From Candidatus Bathyarchaeota archaeon (lineage in GTDB: Archaea; Thermoproteota; Bathyarchaeia; TCS64; PIYN01): a stretch of 64,000 nt of DNA. Numbering within the stretch: position 1 is the stretch's first letter; every line of letters begins with the position of its first letter. Below, one piece after another: positions 1 to 9,975 of the stretch. The position numbers and the translations under genes were made by a program. Where the stretch lies: NCBI GenBank assembly GCA_003601775.1, contig PIYN01000012.1, forward strand, positions 1-64,000, read 5' to 3'. The notes under the pieces were generated by a model. That model worked only from the letters and a program-made list of their open reading frames with translations. It did no database searches and had not been told where the DNA came from.

Positions 1-1
1 A

Positions 2-205
2 AGGGAGGTCCTCGAGGTCGAGTCGAGTTTGAAGAAAAGGATGCTGAGGGCCCTCATCCTCATCAGGGAGAAGCTATGGGAGATCTATGGGATGCCCCAG
101 GGGATGCAGAGGGGCGCTGAAGAGGTAAGAAAGATCATCTCTGCGAGACACATCCCAAAAAGCAGGATCGAAGAGGCAGTTCGATCCCTGAGGGAACTCC
201 TCTAA
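2..205 (+). CDS. C-terminal fragment of an unidentified protein (5' end outside window)
   Basis: Open frame from base 2 to TAA at 203-205: ...KKRMLRALILIREKLWEIYGMPQGMQRGAEEVRKIISARHIPKSRIEEAVRSLRELL*. Confidence 0.5.
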   Translation, partial: REVLEVESSLKKRMLRALILIREKLWEIYGMPQGMQRGAEEVRKIISARHIPKSRIEEAVRSLRELL

Positions 206-247
206 CGATTAAAGAGATCCGGGGGCTGTAGAGGTCTCTATGACCCT

Positions 248-439
248 TTACCGTGTCTTCGTTTTCTGGGTCTTGAAGATCGTGAATCCGCATTTTCCAC
301 AGGCGTATCGGTCGCCGTGGTCTGCCATGAAGTACCCCCTTCCACACCTGTTGCAGAAGGGGAGCCTCCTCTTCAACTTGCCGTCTTCTATGATGTAATA
401 GGTGTAGGCCCTGCTCCTCCTCTTCTCACCACTGGTCAA
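248..439 (-). CDS. rps27ae: 30S ribosomal protein S27ae
   Basis: Short basic protein with CxxC...CxxC zinc ribbon ([25 protein letters not shown]); adjacent to S24e. Confidence 0.93.
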   Translation of the reverse strand: MTSGEKRRSRAYTYYIIEDGKLKRRLPFCNRCGRGYFMADHGDRYACGKCGFTIFKTQKTKTR

Positions 440-442
440 AGA

Positions 443-733
443 TCATCCCTCCTCCTCTTCGGGGAGTTTGTTCCTCTCGACGATATGCTCCCTCTCCACG
501 AGGAGCGCCCGTTCCACCGTGTCATATATGTGGGCCCTGCCCAGGGTCCTATGGGACCCTGTCTTCGTCTCGAGTTTCACGATGTAGACCTTCTCTACGT
601 CGACCCCCATCTGTGCTGCCATCTCCTTCCTCACGTCCACCCTCCTTGGTGTTGAGGGGTGCTGGATCTCGAAGTCTATCTCCCTCCTCCCCAGCAGGGG
701 ATTATCCTTTGTGGAGATCACCGTGATCTTCAT
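443..733 (-). CDS. rps24e: 30S ribosomal protein S24e
   Basis: MKITVISTKDNPLLGRREIDFEIQHPSTPRR... typical archaeal S24e; next to S27ae. Confidence 0.93.
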   Translation of the reverse strand: MKITVISTKDNPLLGRREIDFEIQHPSTPRRVDVRKEMAAQMGVDVEKVYIVKLETKTGSHRTLGRAHIYDTVERALLVEREHIVERNKLPEEEEG

Positions 734-1281
734 CCTCCCCCTCCTCGCTCCATCCTCTCCAGGAACTCCAAGGTCCAGCGCTTCCTCTCCTCAGTCACCT
801 CCACGACGACTATTCCTTCCCTTGGTTGACCGTAGACCACGACTGAGCCGATAGGTGCCAGCGCGATTACTGGGAGCGTCAAGAGGTCCTCCTCTCCCTC
901 AACGATAACCACCGCCCCTTTATTAAGATTTATCGCCTCCTCCAGCACGTCCCAGACCTCCCCCCTTATGGTTCCAGCTGGATTCCTAACGTGGAACTCC
1001 CTCCACCCCTTAGGGAACCAGGGCTCCACCTCCTCCCTCATGACCCTGTTGTCGATGACGGCCACCTTCAAGGGGAGGCCGGCTCTGATGATATTCCTGG
1101 ATGTGACATCCCCAACGGAGATGAGGATCCCTGCCGCCCTCTCCTCAACAAACCTCCTTAGGGCATCCATCGTTTCCCGGGGCTCTCCCCTTATTAACAA
1201 GCCGAGGGGGCGCTTCAACTCCCCCCGGAGTTCCCTTGGGAGCCTTAGATCCCTTCCTCTCATCAACTCAGGGCGCCTCAT
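730..1281 (-). CDS. DUF359 family GTP-dependent dephospho-CoA kinase
   Basis: Motifs SVGDVTSRNI, VIDNRVMRE, EGEEDLLTLP; syntenic with spt4/rps24e. Confidence 0.85.
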   Translation of the reverse strand: MRRPELMRGRDLRLPRELRGELKRPLGLLIRGEPRETMDALRRFVEERAAGILISVGDVTSRNIIRAGLPLKVAVIDNRVMREEVEPWFPKGWREFHVRNPAGTIRGEVWDVLEEAINLNKGAVVIVEGEEDLLTLPVIALAPIGSVVVYGQPREGIVVVEVTEERKRWTLEFLERMERGGGG

Positions 1282-1296
1282 AAGGCTGAGGAGTCT

Positions 1297-1482
1297 CTAT
1301 CTCACCCGGAGGGCATAGCGCCCTTTCTTCTTGATGCCCGCCCTCTTAGCGAGCTCCGAGTTCTCCGGGTCGAGGACTACGAGGAGGCCTGTGAAGTCCT
1401 CGCTGAGGTCCGAGCTCCTGCAATTCGGACAGACCCTGTCCCTCGTGATGAGGCGGCAGTTTCTACATGCCTTCTCACTCAT
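1297..1482 (-). CDS. spt4: Transcription elongation factor Spt4 (RpoE'')
   Basis: 61 aa zinc protein CRNCRLITRDRVCPNCRSSDLSEDFTGLLVVLDPENSELAKRAGI. Confidence 0.92.
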   Translation of the reverse strand: MSEKACRNCRLITRDRVCPNCRSSDLSEDFTGLLVVLDPENSELAKRAGIKKKGRYALRVR

Positions 1483-1510
1483 CTATCTCACCAATAACCC
1501 CTATATGCGG

Positions 1511-2071
1511 TTAGGCCTCGCCTCTCGCCTTCTTCACTTCCTCCTCGATCCACTCAAGCTTCCCCAGGAAGGGCTGTCGGGCCGTGACCCCTGTCTTACC
1601 TGTGCTCCTCCCTGAGGGGAAGGAGACGGCGACGATCCTCACACGGACCACATCCCCCCTCCTTAGCGTCCTCCCCGTCTCCTTACCGGTCAAGATTCCC
1701 TGCTTCTCGTCATAGGAGATGAAGTCGTCCATGAGCTGGGAGACATGGAGGAGCGCGTCCAAGGGGCCTATCCTGAGGAAGGCCCCGAAGTCCGCCACCT
1801 CGACGACCTCCCCCTCTATGACCTCTTGCAATTTTGGGTAGAAGGTCAGTACGGAGAAGGTCGCTGAGTGATAGGTCGCGCCATCCCCAGGGATGATATG
1901 CCCCATGGGGTCCACATCGACGTCGATGACCCTGATCACATACCCGAGTTCATCGTTCACCAGCCCCTCGTACTTCTCCCTCAGCGCTTCCAAGGTGGCC
2001 TCCTCTAAGGGTTTCCCGAAGTTGGATGGAGGGATGCGTACCGTGTCCTTCAACGTGATTATCTGGAACAC
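1511..2071 (-). CDS. rpo7: DNA-directed RNA polymerase subunit Rpo7 (RpoE')
   Basis: MFQIITLKDTVRIPPSNFGKPLEEATLEALREKYEG...GDGATYHSATFSVLTFYP + S1 domain. Confidence 0.93.
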   Translation of the reverse strand: MFQIITLKDTVRIPPSNFGKPLEEATLEALREKYEGLVNDELGYVIRVIDVDVDPMGHIIPGDGATYHSATFSVLTFYPKLQEVIEGEVVEVADFGAFLRIGPLDALLHVSQLMDDFISYDEKQGILTGKETGRTLRRGDVVRVRIVAVSFPSGRSTGKTGVTARQPFLGKLEWIEEEVKKARGEA

Positions 2072-2151
2072 GCCATGTTTACCTCCCTCGGCTCGATCTG
2101 AGTGATGAAATAAAAGCCTTTATGCTCCATGTTCGCCCTCCTCCGCCGTGC

Positions 2152-2901
2152 TCAGACCTGTATCAGGGTCTCTATAGGGCAGACCCCGGCGATCTCCTCC
2201 AACAGCTCCTTCCATTCATCCCCCACGGAGACGATGACGAAGATACCTGCCAGGTCAGGTCCAGCCCGCTTATCCTTCTTCCTCGCCTTCATCTTCAGCA
2301 CCATATCGGCGAGGGCCTTGAGGGTCTCACCGGTCCTGACGACGTCGTCGATGATGAGGACGCTATCCCTCGGCTTGATCGCCGTCCTCGGGATGTATAG
2401 GGTCCTCCTCACCGCCAGGCCCTTAGGGATATAGGTCTCCTCCAGGAACTTGTCGACCCCGACCTCCCTGCTCTCCTTCGCGATGACCAGGTCGACGTCT
2501 AAGAGGCTCGCCACCATCGTGGAGATGGGGATCCCATCCACGGCGGCCGTCAGGATCTTCGTCACACGGGCTCCGGCGAACCTCTCCACCACATAGTTCG
2601 CCATCAACTTCAGCCAAGTGATATCGGAGACGAGGGGTGTGTTATCGAAGTACCCCTCCTCATCGAACTTCAGGAGCTTCCTTAACTCCTCCTTGATATT
2701 CACGATCTTCAGGAGCCTCTCATAGAGCCACTGGGCCCTGGAGTAGCTGGGCAGGACGTGGCCACGGGTGTAACGGCTGAGGATCGGGGGGCTCAGCCCC
2801 AAGAGCTCCTTCAGCTCCTGGTATTTGTATTTCTTGCTCGCCACCTTCAGGAGCTCTGTGACCATCATCCTGTACTTCAACTTCACCGCACGGGACTCCA
2901 T
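2152..2901 (-). CDS. GfcR-like transcriptional regulator (HTH + phosphoribosyltransferase domain)
   Basis: N-terminal HTH (YQELKELLGLSPPILSRYTRGHVLPS) fused to PRTase with SVLIIDDVVRTGETLKAL PRPP-binding motif. Confidence 0.82.
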   Translation of the reverse strand: MESRAVKLKYRMMVTELLKVASKKYKYQELKELLGLSPPILSRYTRGHVLPSYSRAQWLYERLLKIVNIKEELRKLLKFDEEGYFDNTPLVSDITWLKLMANYVVERFAGARVTKILTAAVDGIPISTMVASLLDVDLVIAKESREVGVDKFLEETYIPKGLAVRRTLYIPRTAIKPRDSVLIIDDVVRTGETLKALADMVLKMKARKKDKRAGPDLAGIFVIVSVGDEWKELLEEIAGVCPIETLIQV

Positions 2902-2925
2902 GTTTCTTACTCTCCGCGATCTCTG

Positions 2926-3015
2926 CGGGCCTGAGGGGAATTGAACCCCTGACCGCCGGGTCTCTTCGACCGTTTCTTAAAAGCCCGGAGCTCTACCTTA
3001 CTGAGCTACAGGCCC
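2926..3015 (-). tRNA. tRNA-Lys(UUU) with ~16-nt intron at canonical 37/38 site
   Basis: Reverse complement GGGCCTG TA GCTC..GAGC T CCGGG CTTTTAA[intron]..CCCGG..AGGGG TTCAATT CCCCT CAGGCCC; CCA not encoded. Confidence 0.88.
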
Positions 3016-3045
3016 TCCTCGACGCATTTTAATGTTCTCCCCAAT

Positions 3046-3055
3046 TTTATATAAA
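3046..3055 (-). promoter_or_regulatory. TATA box for tRNA-Lys
   Basis: TTTATATAAA centred ~35 nt upstream of the tRNA-Lys mature 5' end. Confidence 0.5.
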
Positions 3056-3105
3056 TGTTGTTTTGTGAATTGTTATGAAGGTTTAATTATTTAAGGTGTA
3101 TTTGG

Positions 3106-3220
3106 TCCCGCCCCCCGGAGTCGAACCGGGAACCCTCCGGTGTCTGCTCAATTGCTGGATGCTCTCGCCCAGGGTGGGCGGGAACTACAGCCGGATGCTC
3201 TACCATTGAGCTAGGGCGGG
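3106..3220 (-). tRNA. tRNA-Tyr(GUA) with ~43-nt intron
   Basis: Acceptor CCCGCCC/GGGCGGG giving C1-G72, anticodon loop CTGTAG.., T arm CCCGG TTCGACT CCGGG, A73; CCA encoded at 3103-3105; intron contains a CGCCCA/TGGGCG hairpin. Confidence 0.9.
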
Positions 3221-3268
3221 ACCAATAAGTCTTAGTTGAGGGGGGTGACTTAAATTTTCCGCTTCCTT

Positions 3269-4354
3269 TTATCCGAAGGCTTTCTTTATGTTCTCTGGGT
3301 AGGGTGGGTAGATGATGCCCTTCTCGGTGATGAAGGCTGTGATGTACTTCGCTGGGGTGACGTCGAAGGCGGGGTTGCGGGCGGGTGAGTTCTCCGGCGT
3401 TATCCGTACCCTCCTGCGTTCTCCCTTCTCATCCACGCCCCAGACCCATTGAACCTCCTCTTCGCCTCGCTCCTCTATTGGTATATCCCCTCCGCTCCTC
3501 GCCTTGAGGTCGAAGGTCATGGCTGGGGCTGCGACGTAGAAGGGTATGCCGTTCTCCTTCGCGAGGACGGCCTTCTCATAGGTCCCTATCTTGTTCGCCG
3601 TATCTCCGTTGGAGGCGATCCTATCCGCCCCGACGATGACGAGCTGGATCTCCCCCCTGCTCATGTAGTAGCCCGCGGCGTTGTCCACGATCACGACGTG
3701 GTCGATGCCCTCCTGTAGGAGCTCCCAAGCGGTGAGGCGTGCCCCCTGGCACCTCGGCCTCGTCTCGTCGACGAAGACCCTTATACGTTTTCCTGCCCTG
3801 TGGGCGAACCTTATGGGACTGAGAGCTGTTCCGTAGTCGAGGAAAGCAAGGGCCCCTGCGTTGCAGTGGGTGAGGATGCCATCCCCATCCCTTATGAGGG
3901 CGTTCCCATACTCCCCGATCTTTCTCGAGGCCTCCAAGTCCTCCTCCGCAATCCTCTCCGCCTCCCTCACTATCCGCTCCCTACCCTCCTCGACAGTTTC
4001 ACACGCCTCTAAGACGCGGAGGCATCTATCCACCGCATGAAATAGGTTTACAGCTGTCGGCCTTGTCGCCTTCAACAACTTTGCAGCTTCATTAACATAT
4101 GCTTTGAAAGCCTCCAAGCTCCCTGTTGGTGCCTGGAGGGCTGCCTGGGCGATCCCGTAGGCAGCGGTCACGCCTATCGCCCCTGCCCCACGGACTGCCA
4201 TATTCCTTATCGCCTCTGCTGTCTCCCTCTGATCATGGAGTTGAATAATCTCGAACCTATGGGGTAGGAGCCTCTGATCGATCATATGGACGATTCTCTC
4301 CTCCATCCAGACGGTCTTAAAGTCCTTCGTCTCCCCTTTGATCCTCACCCTCAA
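3269..4354 (-). CDS. mtnA: S-methyl-5-thioribose-1-phosphate isomerase / eIF2B alpha-like
   Basis: IRNMAVRGAGAIGVTAAYG, GILTHCNAGALA, VDETRPRCQGARLTAWEL, IVGADRIASNGDTANKIGTY. Confidence 0.88.
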   Translation of the reverse strand: MRVRIKGETKDFKTVWMEERIVHMIDQRLLPHRFEIIQLHDQRETAEAIRNMAVRGAGAIGVTAAYGIAQAALQAPTGSLEAFKAYVNEAAKLLKATRPTAVNLFHAVDRCLRVLEACETVEEGRERIVREAERIAEEDLEASRKIGEYGNALIRDGDGILTHCNAGALAFLDYGTALSPIRFAHRAGKRIRVFVDETRPRCQGARLTAWELLQEGIDHVVIVDNAAGYYMSRGEIQLVIVGADRIASNGDTANKIGTYEKAVLAKENGIPFYVAAPAMTFDLKARSGGDIPIEERGEEEVQWVWGVDEKGERRRVRITPENSPARNPAFDVTPAKYITAFITEKGIIYPPYPENIKKAFG

Positions 4355-4515
4355 CTTCGATCCCTCTTAACTGATCTCCGCACAACTGTTGAAGAACTTT
4401 CCCCTATTATTTGGCTTAGATCCCCGATCGATCTCCGTTCTATCGATTTGACTTAGCATCTTCCTTCGAAGTTAATTTAAGTTTTTATGGGAGATGCCTA
4501 AAACTGCTTTATGGT

Positions 4516-5364
4516 GTGAACGAAGTAGCCCCACGTCCTCTGCTTTTAACGGCGGAGATCGTGCAGGAAATACTTAGGGGTAGAACCCGGGTCACCCTCG
4601 ATCTCGGACTCTCTGAGACCACTATCACCTTGGAAGGGGGAGCCGTGATCTTCCCCGATGGTAGCAGGGTGAAGCTTGAGGCCCTGCATCGGATTCTGAA
4701 GCGACCTAATGTAGTCTTTATGCTCATCGACTCCGAGCCCCGTCCTCTCTCGCTTACCAACGATCATTTTTACAAGCTCGTCCCCACAAAGGGAGCCCCT
4801 ACCCTGGAAATAGATGGAGTAAGGATGCACCGGACGAAGGGGACGACTCCCGAGAAGGATGCATGGGAGAAGGTCAGGGTCTTAGGGGTCAGAGGGGGGA
4901 GGGTCTTGGAGATAGGGACTGGGTTGGGGTACACCACACAGGCGACCCTCAATGCCGGTGCTGAGGTGATCCTCTCTCTGGAGCTGAGCCCCGCGGTGTT
5001 GAAGATCGCCCGGCTGAACCCTTGGTCGAGGAGGATCTTCACCGATGAGAGGGTGCACCTCATCTTGGGGGACGCCTATCAGGTCTTGCCCTCCCTTCGC
5101 TCCGGGTTCTTCGACTACATCCTCCATGACCCTCCTCGCTTCTCCCTCGCGGGCCATCTCTACGGTTCGGCCTTCTACGCCCAACTCTTCAGGGTCTTGA
5201 GGCCGGAGGGAAGGTTGTTCCACTATGTGGGTGAGCCCGGGGCGAGATACCGGGGGCGAAACGTGAGGAGGGGGGTGATAAATCGGCTAAGGAGGACGGG
5301 CTTCACAAGAATACTCTACCACAGGGAGGTCAGGGGGATAACCTGCATGAAACCTAATCTGTAA
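4516..5364 (+). CDS. Predicted archaeal SAM-dependent methyltransferase (COG2521-like)
   Basis: SAM-binding motif GGRVLEIGTGLGYTTQATLNAGAEVILSLELSP and DYILHDPPRFSLAG. Confidence 0.8.
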   Translation: MNEVAPRPLLLTAEIVQEILRGRTRVTLDLGLSETTITLEGGAVIFPDGSRVKLEALHRILKRPNVVFMLIDSEPRPLSLTNDHFYKLVPTKGAPTLEIDGVRMHRTKGTTPEKDAWEKVRVLGVRGGRVLEIGTGLGYTTQATLNAGAEVILSLELSPAVLKIARLNPWSRRIFTDERVHLILGDAYQVLPSLRSGFFDYILHDPPRFSLAGHLYGSAFYAQLFRVLRPEGRLFHYVGEPGARYRGRNVRRGVINRLRRTGFTRILYHREVRGITCMKPNL

Positions 5365-5821
5365 CCCTCACAGTGATGCAAATTGAGTGTTTTACATCCC
5401 CAGCCACAGCATCCACATCGACATAGTACACCCCCAGTGTGGTCAAGTCCCTGATCTCGACCGTTAACACGCAATGCCCCTCACCACCAGCGGGCAGATA
5501 TACGTGATGAGGCTGCAATTCAAACTTCAGATCCTCAACGGTCCCAAGGAAGCCTACTCGGACCCTTCTAATCTTAAAGGTCACGTTGTGATTGAATCCA
5601 TTTACGGACTTTACCGTTATAGTCGTGCTATTGGAGTTCCCAACCCAATTCTTGAGGGTTATCATGCTCGAGTTGGCTGAGAGCTCAAAGTTAGGTTCCT
5701 GTTCCTCTGAACCCGCTTTAAACCAAGGGGGCAGAAGGGGTAGATTTATCACATCGAGATAGTGCATAGTAACAGAAGCGAGTATCAGTATGGAGAGGAT
5801 CAAGATACCCTTCTTTATCAC
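5354..5821 (-). CDS. Signal-anchored extracellular protein of unknown function (Ig-like/NPCBM-associated-type beta domain)
   Basis: N-terminal hydrophobic segment then beta-rich Asn/Thr-rich domain (VTFKIRRVRV...GGEGHCVLTVEIRDLTTLGVYYVDVDA). Confidence 0.55.
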   Translation of the reverse strand: MIKKGILILSILILASVTMHYLDVINLPLLPPWFKAGSEEQEPNFELSANSSMITLKNWVGNSNSTTITVKSVNGFNHNVTFKIRRVRVGFLGTVEDLKFELQPHHVYLPAGGEGHCVLTVEIRDLTTLGVYYVDVDAVAGDVKHSICITVRVTD

Positions 5822-6022
5822 CCTATCCCTTTAAATGTTATTTTCTTCCGGTTGCCTAAATGGATTATGAAGTATTAATACGGATAAGAGCAAATAATCT
5901 CGTTTTAATGTAAGTTGGACAGACGTAAGGGCGTGAGAAGGTTAGAGAGAATGCCCTTCCGAGCCCTTCTCCGACTACTATAGAATAGTTTATTACGTCT
6001 CGTAGAGGGCTATTAAGGGGGG

Positions 6023-6568
6023 ATGCCTTTGTCTCTGGAGGACCTCCTCTTCGAGTTCGACAACGATTCTGTGAGGATGGTCGCCGTCAGGAAGATCCCG
6101 AGGATCGAGACCTCAGGCCTTCTTCTGGAGGGGTATGAGGAGAACGAGGAGTTCACCGTCAACCTCTGGATTGGGAGGGAGCTCGTGGAGTCGGGGGTCG
6201 CCCGGTTCGCTGAGGAGGAGATCGGGAGCCAGGAGTTGGGGAGGATCCATTACATGGAGCGGATACAGCCTCTGGGGAGGCTGGCGCCCCTCCCCGAGCG
6301 GTTCTATCAGAGGGTCTACCTCACCCTCTCCAGCCTGAGGAGGAGGGCGAGAGGGGACCTCGCGCGGATCGAGGCGTATAACCGGTTGGTGGGGATGTTC
6401 AGGGATATAGTGGAGGGGAGGGTGAGGAAGATCGTCAGGCTCGCCTCCTTCGGCGCCTCGACGGATCAGGTCAAGAACCTCGCCCCTGAGGAGCGGAGGC
6501 TCTACGAGGAGCTCTCCTCCATCATCTCGAGCTGGAGGTCCAATATCCTAAGGATCGCGGGTGAGTAG
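6023..6568 (+). CDS. GINS complex subunit
   Basis: Size and sequence consistent with archaeal GINS; 2 bp upstream of MCM in the same orientation. Confidence 0.75.
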   Translation: MPLSLEDLLFEFDNDSVRMVAVRKIPRIETSGLLLEGYEENEEFTVNLWIGRELVESGVARFAEEEIGSQELGRIHYMERIQPLGRLAPLPERFYQRVYLTLSSLRRRARGDLARIEAYNRLVGMFRDIVEGRVRKIVRLASFGASTDQVKNLAPEERRLYEELSSIISSWRSNILRIAGE

Positions 6569-6570
6569 GT

Positions 6571-8619
6571 GTGGAGAGGACCGAGTTACTGAACCCTGAG
6601 GAGAGGTTCACGAAGTTCATAGAGGGCTTCAGGGATGAGAAGGGGGAGTACAAGTACGAGCAGAGGCTCTCGGAGATGATCGCGAGGGGGGAGACCTCCC
6701 TCGTCATCGACTTCAACGACCTCTACACCTTCGACATGGAGCTCGCGGAGGCCGTCCTACGGGACCCGGATGACTACCTGCCTCGCTTGAACGAGGCCGC
6801 CTTGGTGAAGCTCAGGGTGAGGGATAGGGAGTATGTGGAGAGGGTTGGCGAGATCAACGTCCGCTTCAGGGCCCTCCCCGAGGTCGTCCCGCTGAGGAGG
6901 ATCGGGTCGAGGCATATAGGGCGCCTCATCATGGTCAACGGGATCATAGTCCGCTCCTCCTCCGTCAACTCCCTCCTCACGAAGGCCGCCTTCAGGTGCT
7001 CCGTCTGCGGTGAGATGAACTACGTGATCCAGACGGGGCAGACGATGAAGAGCCCCCCGAGGTGCGAGAGCTGCGGGAAGAGGGGGGGCTTCGAACTCGT
7101 CCCCCAGGAGTCCACCTTCATCGATATCCAGCGCATCTCCATCCAGGAGCGACCGGAGGAGCTCCCCCCAGGGCAGCTCCCCAGGTCCCTGAACATCGAG
7201 ATCCGAGGGGATCTCGTCGACGTGGCGCGCCCTGGGGATCGGGTCAGCATCACGGGGATCGTGAGGCCTTTCCCGAGGACTGGTCGAGGGGGGACCCTGA
7301 GGACCTTCGACCTTTACCTTGACGCGAACTACATAGATGTGAGTGGGAAGGAGCTGGAGACGGTCGTGATCTCGCCGGAGGACGAGGAGCTGATCAAGGA
7401 GTTGGCGAAGGACCCCTGGATACATCAGAAGATCATGAGGTCGATAGCCCCCTCCATCTATGGGTATGAGCCCATCAAGGAGGCGATCATGTACCTCCTC
7501 TTCGGCGGCGTGACGAAGAACCTGCCGGACGTCCAGATCCGGGGGGATATCAACATCCTCCTCATCGGGGACCCCGGGACGGGGAAGAGCCAGCTCCTCC
7601 AGTACACGGCGAAGACAGCCCCGAGGGGTCTCTACACGACTGGGAGGGGGTCGACGGCCGCCGGCCTGACGGCCGCCGTGGTGAGGGAGAAGGGGGGAGG
7701 CTTCGTCCTGGAGGCTGGGGCGCTCGTCCTCGGGGATAAGGGGGTCTGCTGCATCGATGAGATGGATAAGATGAGGGAGGAGGACCGGAACGCCATTCAC
7801 CCCGCGATGGAGCAGCAGGTCGTCTCCGTCGCCAAGGGCGGTATCGTCGCAACTCTCAACGCCCGGACCTCCATCCTCGCCGCGGCGAACCCGGCGCTGG
7901 GGAGGTACAACCCCTACCAGACCGTGGCCCAGAACATCAACCTCCCCGTCACCATCCTCTCCCGCTTCGACCTCATCTTCGTCCTCAGGGACGAGCCGAG
8001 CAGGGAGAGGGACTCCAAGATGTCTGAGCACATCCTCTCCCTCCACAGGAGCGGGAGGACGCCGGTGGAGCCCCCCCTCAGCCCCGAGCTCCTGAGGAAG
8101 TACATCAGCTACGCCAAGCAGCTGAGGCCCGTGCTCACGGAGGAGGCGATGGAGAGGATCAGGGACTTCTACCTGAAGATGAGGTCCGTCTCGAAGGAGG
8201 GGGGTGAGGGCTCGGCCATCAGCATCACGCCGAGGCAGCTCGAGTCCCTCGTCCGGCTCGCGGAGGCGAGGGCCCGGGTCCATCTGAGGGAGGAGGTGAC
8301 GGCTGAGGACGCGGAGGCCGTGATAGCGCTGATGAAGAGGAGCCTCGAGCAGGTGGGGATCGACATGACGACGGGGGAGATCGACATAGACCTCATCATG
8401 ACGGGGAAGCCGAGGAGCCTCCAGAACAAACTCCAGAGGGTCCTCTCCGTCCTCACGGAGATGGAGAGGGCGACGGGCCTCGTCAAGGACGAGGACCTAT
8501 ACCAGAGGCTGGAGGAGGAGCACAACATGAGCAGATCCGAGGCGGGGAGGCTCATCAGGATACTCCTCCGCGACGGGACCATCTACTCCCCGAGGCCGGG
8601 GTACTTCAAGAAGGTCTGA
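6571..8619 (+). CDS. mcm: Replicative helicase MCM
   Basis: Zn motif CSVCGE..CESCG, Walker A GDPGTGKSQLL, CIDEMDKM, arginine finger LSRFDLIFVL. Confidence 0.97.
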   Translation: MERTELLNPEERFTKFIEGFRDEKGEYKYEQRLSEMIARGETSLVIDFNDLYTFDMELAEAVLRDPDDYLPRLNEAALVKLRVRDREYVERVGEINVRFRALPEVVPLRRIGSRHIGRLIMVNGIIVRSSSVNSLLTKAAFRCSVCGEMNYVIQTGQTMKSPPRCESCGKRGGFELVPQESTFIDIQRISIQERPEELPPGQLPRSLNIEIRGDLVDVARPGDRVSITGIVRPFPRTGRGGTLRTFDLYLDANYIDVSGKELETVVISPEDEELIKELAKDPWIHQKIMRSIAPSIYGYEPIKEAIMYLLFGGVTKNLPDVQIRGDINILLIGDPGTGKSQLLQYTAKTAPRGLYTTGRGSTAAGLTAAVVREKGGGFVLEAGALVLGDKGVCCIDEMDKMREEDRNAIHPAMEQQVVSVAKGGIVATLNARTSILAAANPALGRYNPYQTVAQNINLPVTILSRFDLIFVLRDEPSRERDSKMSEHILSLHRSGRTPVEPPLSPELLRKYISYAKQLRPVLTEEAMERIRDFYLKMRSVSKEGGEGSAISITPRQLESLVRLAEARARVHLREEVTAEDAEAVIALMKRSLEQVGIDMTTGEIDIDLIMTGKPRSLQNKLQRVLSVLTEMERATGLVKDEDLYQRLEEEHNMSRSEAGRLIRILLRDGTIYSPRPGYFKKV

Positions 8620-8678
8620 CCACCGGAGCACTCCTGAGGCGATAGGCTGAAAAGCGGGGACACCCACCCCAGATCGGG

Positions 8679-9902
8679 ATGGGCAAGAACAAGAAGTACT
8701 CCGGCTACAGGGCCTACCAGTACCTGGAGGCCGGCGTCGACTACAAGCCCTTCAAGCTGGCGAAGGGGATCGGCCGGGTCGAGGCCTACTGGGTCCCCCT
8801 CTCGAAGGTGGAGGAGGAGCGGGCTGAGGGGCTTCTGGAGAAGTGCGTCGTGGTCTCGATGCACGATCACCCCGTCCTCTTCCCGGAGGATATGAGTCAG
8901 CTCGTGGAGTATCAGAGGGAGGGGAGGGAGTTCCTCGCCTACGAGGACCTCAGCCGCTCCTGCCTCGACGCCGTCTTCGACAACATGATGGATGGGACTG
9001 CCTACATCACCTCCAAGGCGGGGTGGAAGTGGGGCGACGTGATCTACGACCTCGGGATGAGGCTCTGCGACCTCGCCCACCAGGACTTCGTCATCAAGTG
9101 CGAGAAGGTGGAGGACGTCCTCGAGGCCCATAGGACCGGGAGGATCGCCCTCATACCCAGCCTCGAGTCCGCTACGCCGATAGAGAACGAGGTGGACCGA
9201 ATAGACATCCTCTACGGCCTCGGCGTCAGGATGATGGGGATCGTCTACAGCGAGTCCAACGCCCTCGGCTCCGGCCTCAGGGAGCCGAGGGATGGGGGCC
9301 TCACCGACTTCGGGTACGACTGCGTGAAGCGGATGAACAAGATCGGGATGGCGATAGACGTCTCCCACGCCGGTGACCAGACGGCCCTCGATACCATCGA
9401 GGCGAGCGACAAGCCGATTATGATCTCCCACGCCGGGGCGAGGGCCCTCAACGGGACGGCGAGGATGTTCCCCGACGAGGTCCTCACGGCGCTGGCTGAG
9501 AGGGACGGCGTCATCGGGATCGAGGCCGCCCCCCACACCACCTACACGAGGAACCACCCCGAGCACAGCATAGAGTCCTACATGGAGCACATGGAGTACT
9601 GCATCGAACTCATGGGGATAGACCACGTCGGGGCTGGTCCGGATACCCTCTACGGGGACCACGTCGCGCTACACGGGGTCTGGTTCGGACAGACGGGTCG
9701 GGGACACTACCCGAGGCCGCGGACGAGGGAGGGGGTCGTCGAGCCGAGGAGGGTGGAGTACGTGAGGGGGCTGGAGAACCCCTCGGAGTGCCTCATAAAC
9801 ATCACGAGGTGGCTCGTGAAGCACGGCTACTCTGACCAGGAGATCGAGAAGCTCATAGGGGGAAACGCCCTGAGGCTCCTGAGAAGGGTCTGGTGGCGCT
9901 GA
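8679..9902 (+). CDS. Membrane dipeptidase-like (peptidase M19 family)
   Basis: VVSMHDHPVLFP, LIPSLESATPI, AIDVSHAGDQT, IMISHAGARAL, MGIDHVGAGPD. Confidence 0.85.
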   Translation: MGKNKKYSGYRAYQYLEAGVDYKPFKLAKGIGRVEAYWVPLSKVEEERAEGLLEKCVVVSMHDHPVLFPEDMSQLVEYQREGREFLAYEDLSRSCLDAVFDNMMDGTAYITSKAGWKWGDVIYDLGMRLCDLAHQDFVIKCEKVEDVLEAHRTGRIALIPSLESATPIENEVDRIDILYGLGVRMMGIVYSESNALGSGLREPRDGGLTDFGYDCVKRMNKIGMAIDVSHAGDQTALDTIEASDKPIMISHAGARALNGTARMFPDEVLTALAERDGVIGIEAAPHTTYTRNHPEHSIESYMEHMEYCIELMGIDHVGAGPDTLYGDHVALHGVWFGQTGRGHYPRPRTREGVVEPRRVEYVRGLENPSECLINITRWLVKHGYSDQEIEKLIGGNALRLLRRVWWR

Positions 9903-9975
9903 GGGGAGGCCACTCCAGACTGGGAGGCCTTATCCCCTCCCTTTTTAGGATACGGAGAAAAGAAAGTGGGGTTGA

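Noticed and set aside
6757-8283. 508-aa ORF antisense to MCM
   Set aside because: Pro/Arg/Glu/Leu/Asp-rich shadow frame produced by high GC codon usage; MCM on the other strand is unambiguous.
8583-9662. 359-aa ORF antisense to the intact M19 dipeptidase
   Set aside because: Shadow ORF with no recognisable motifs.
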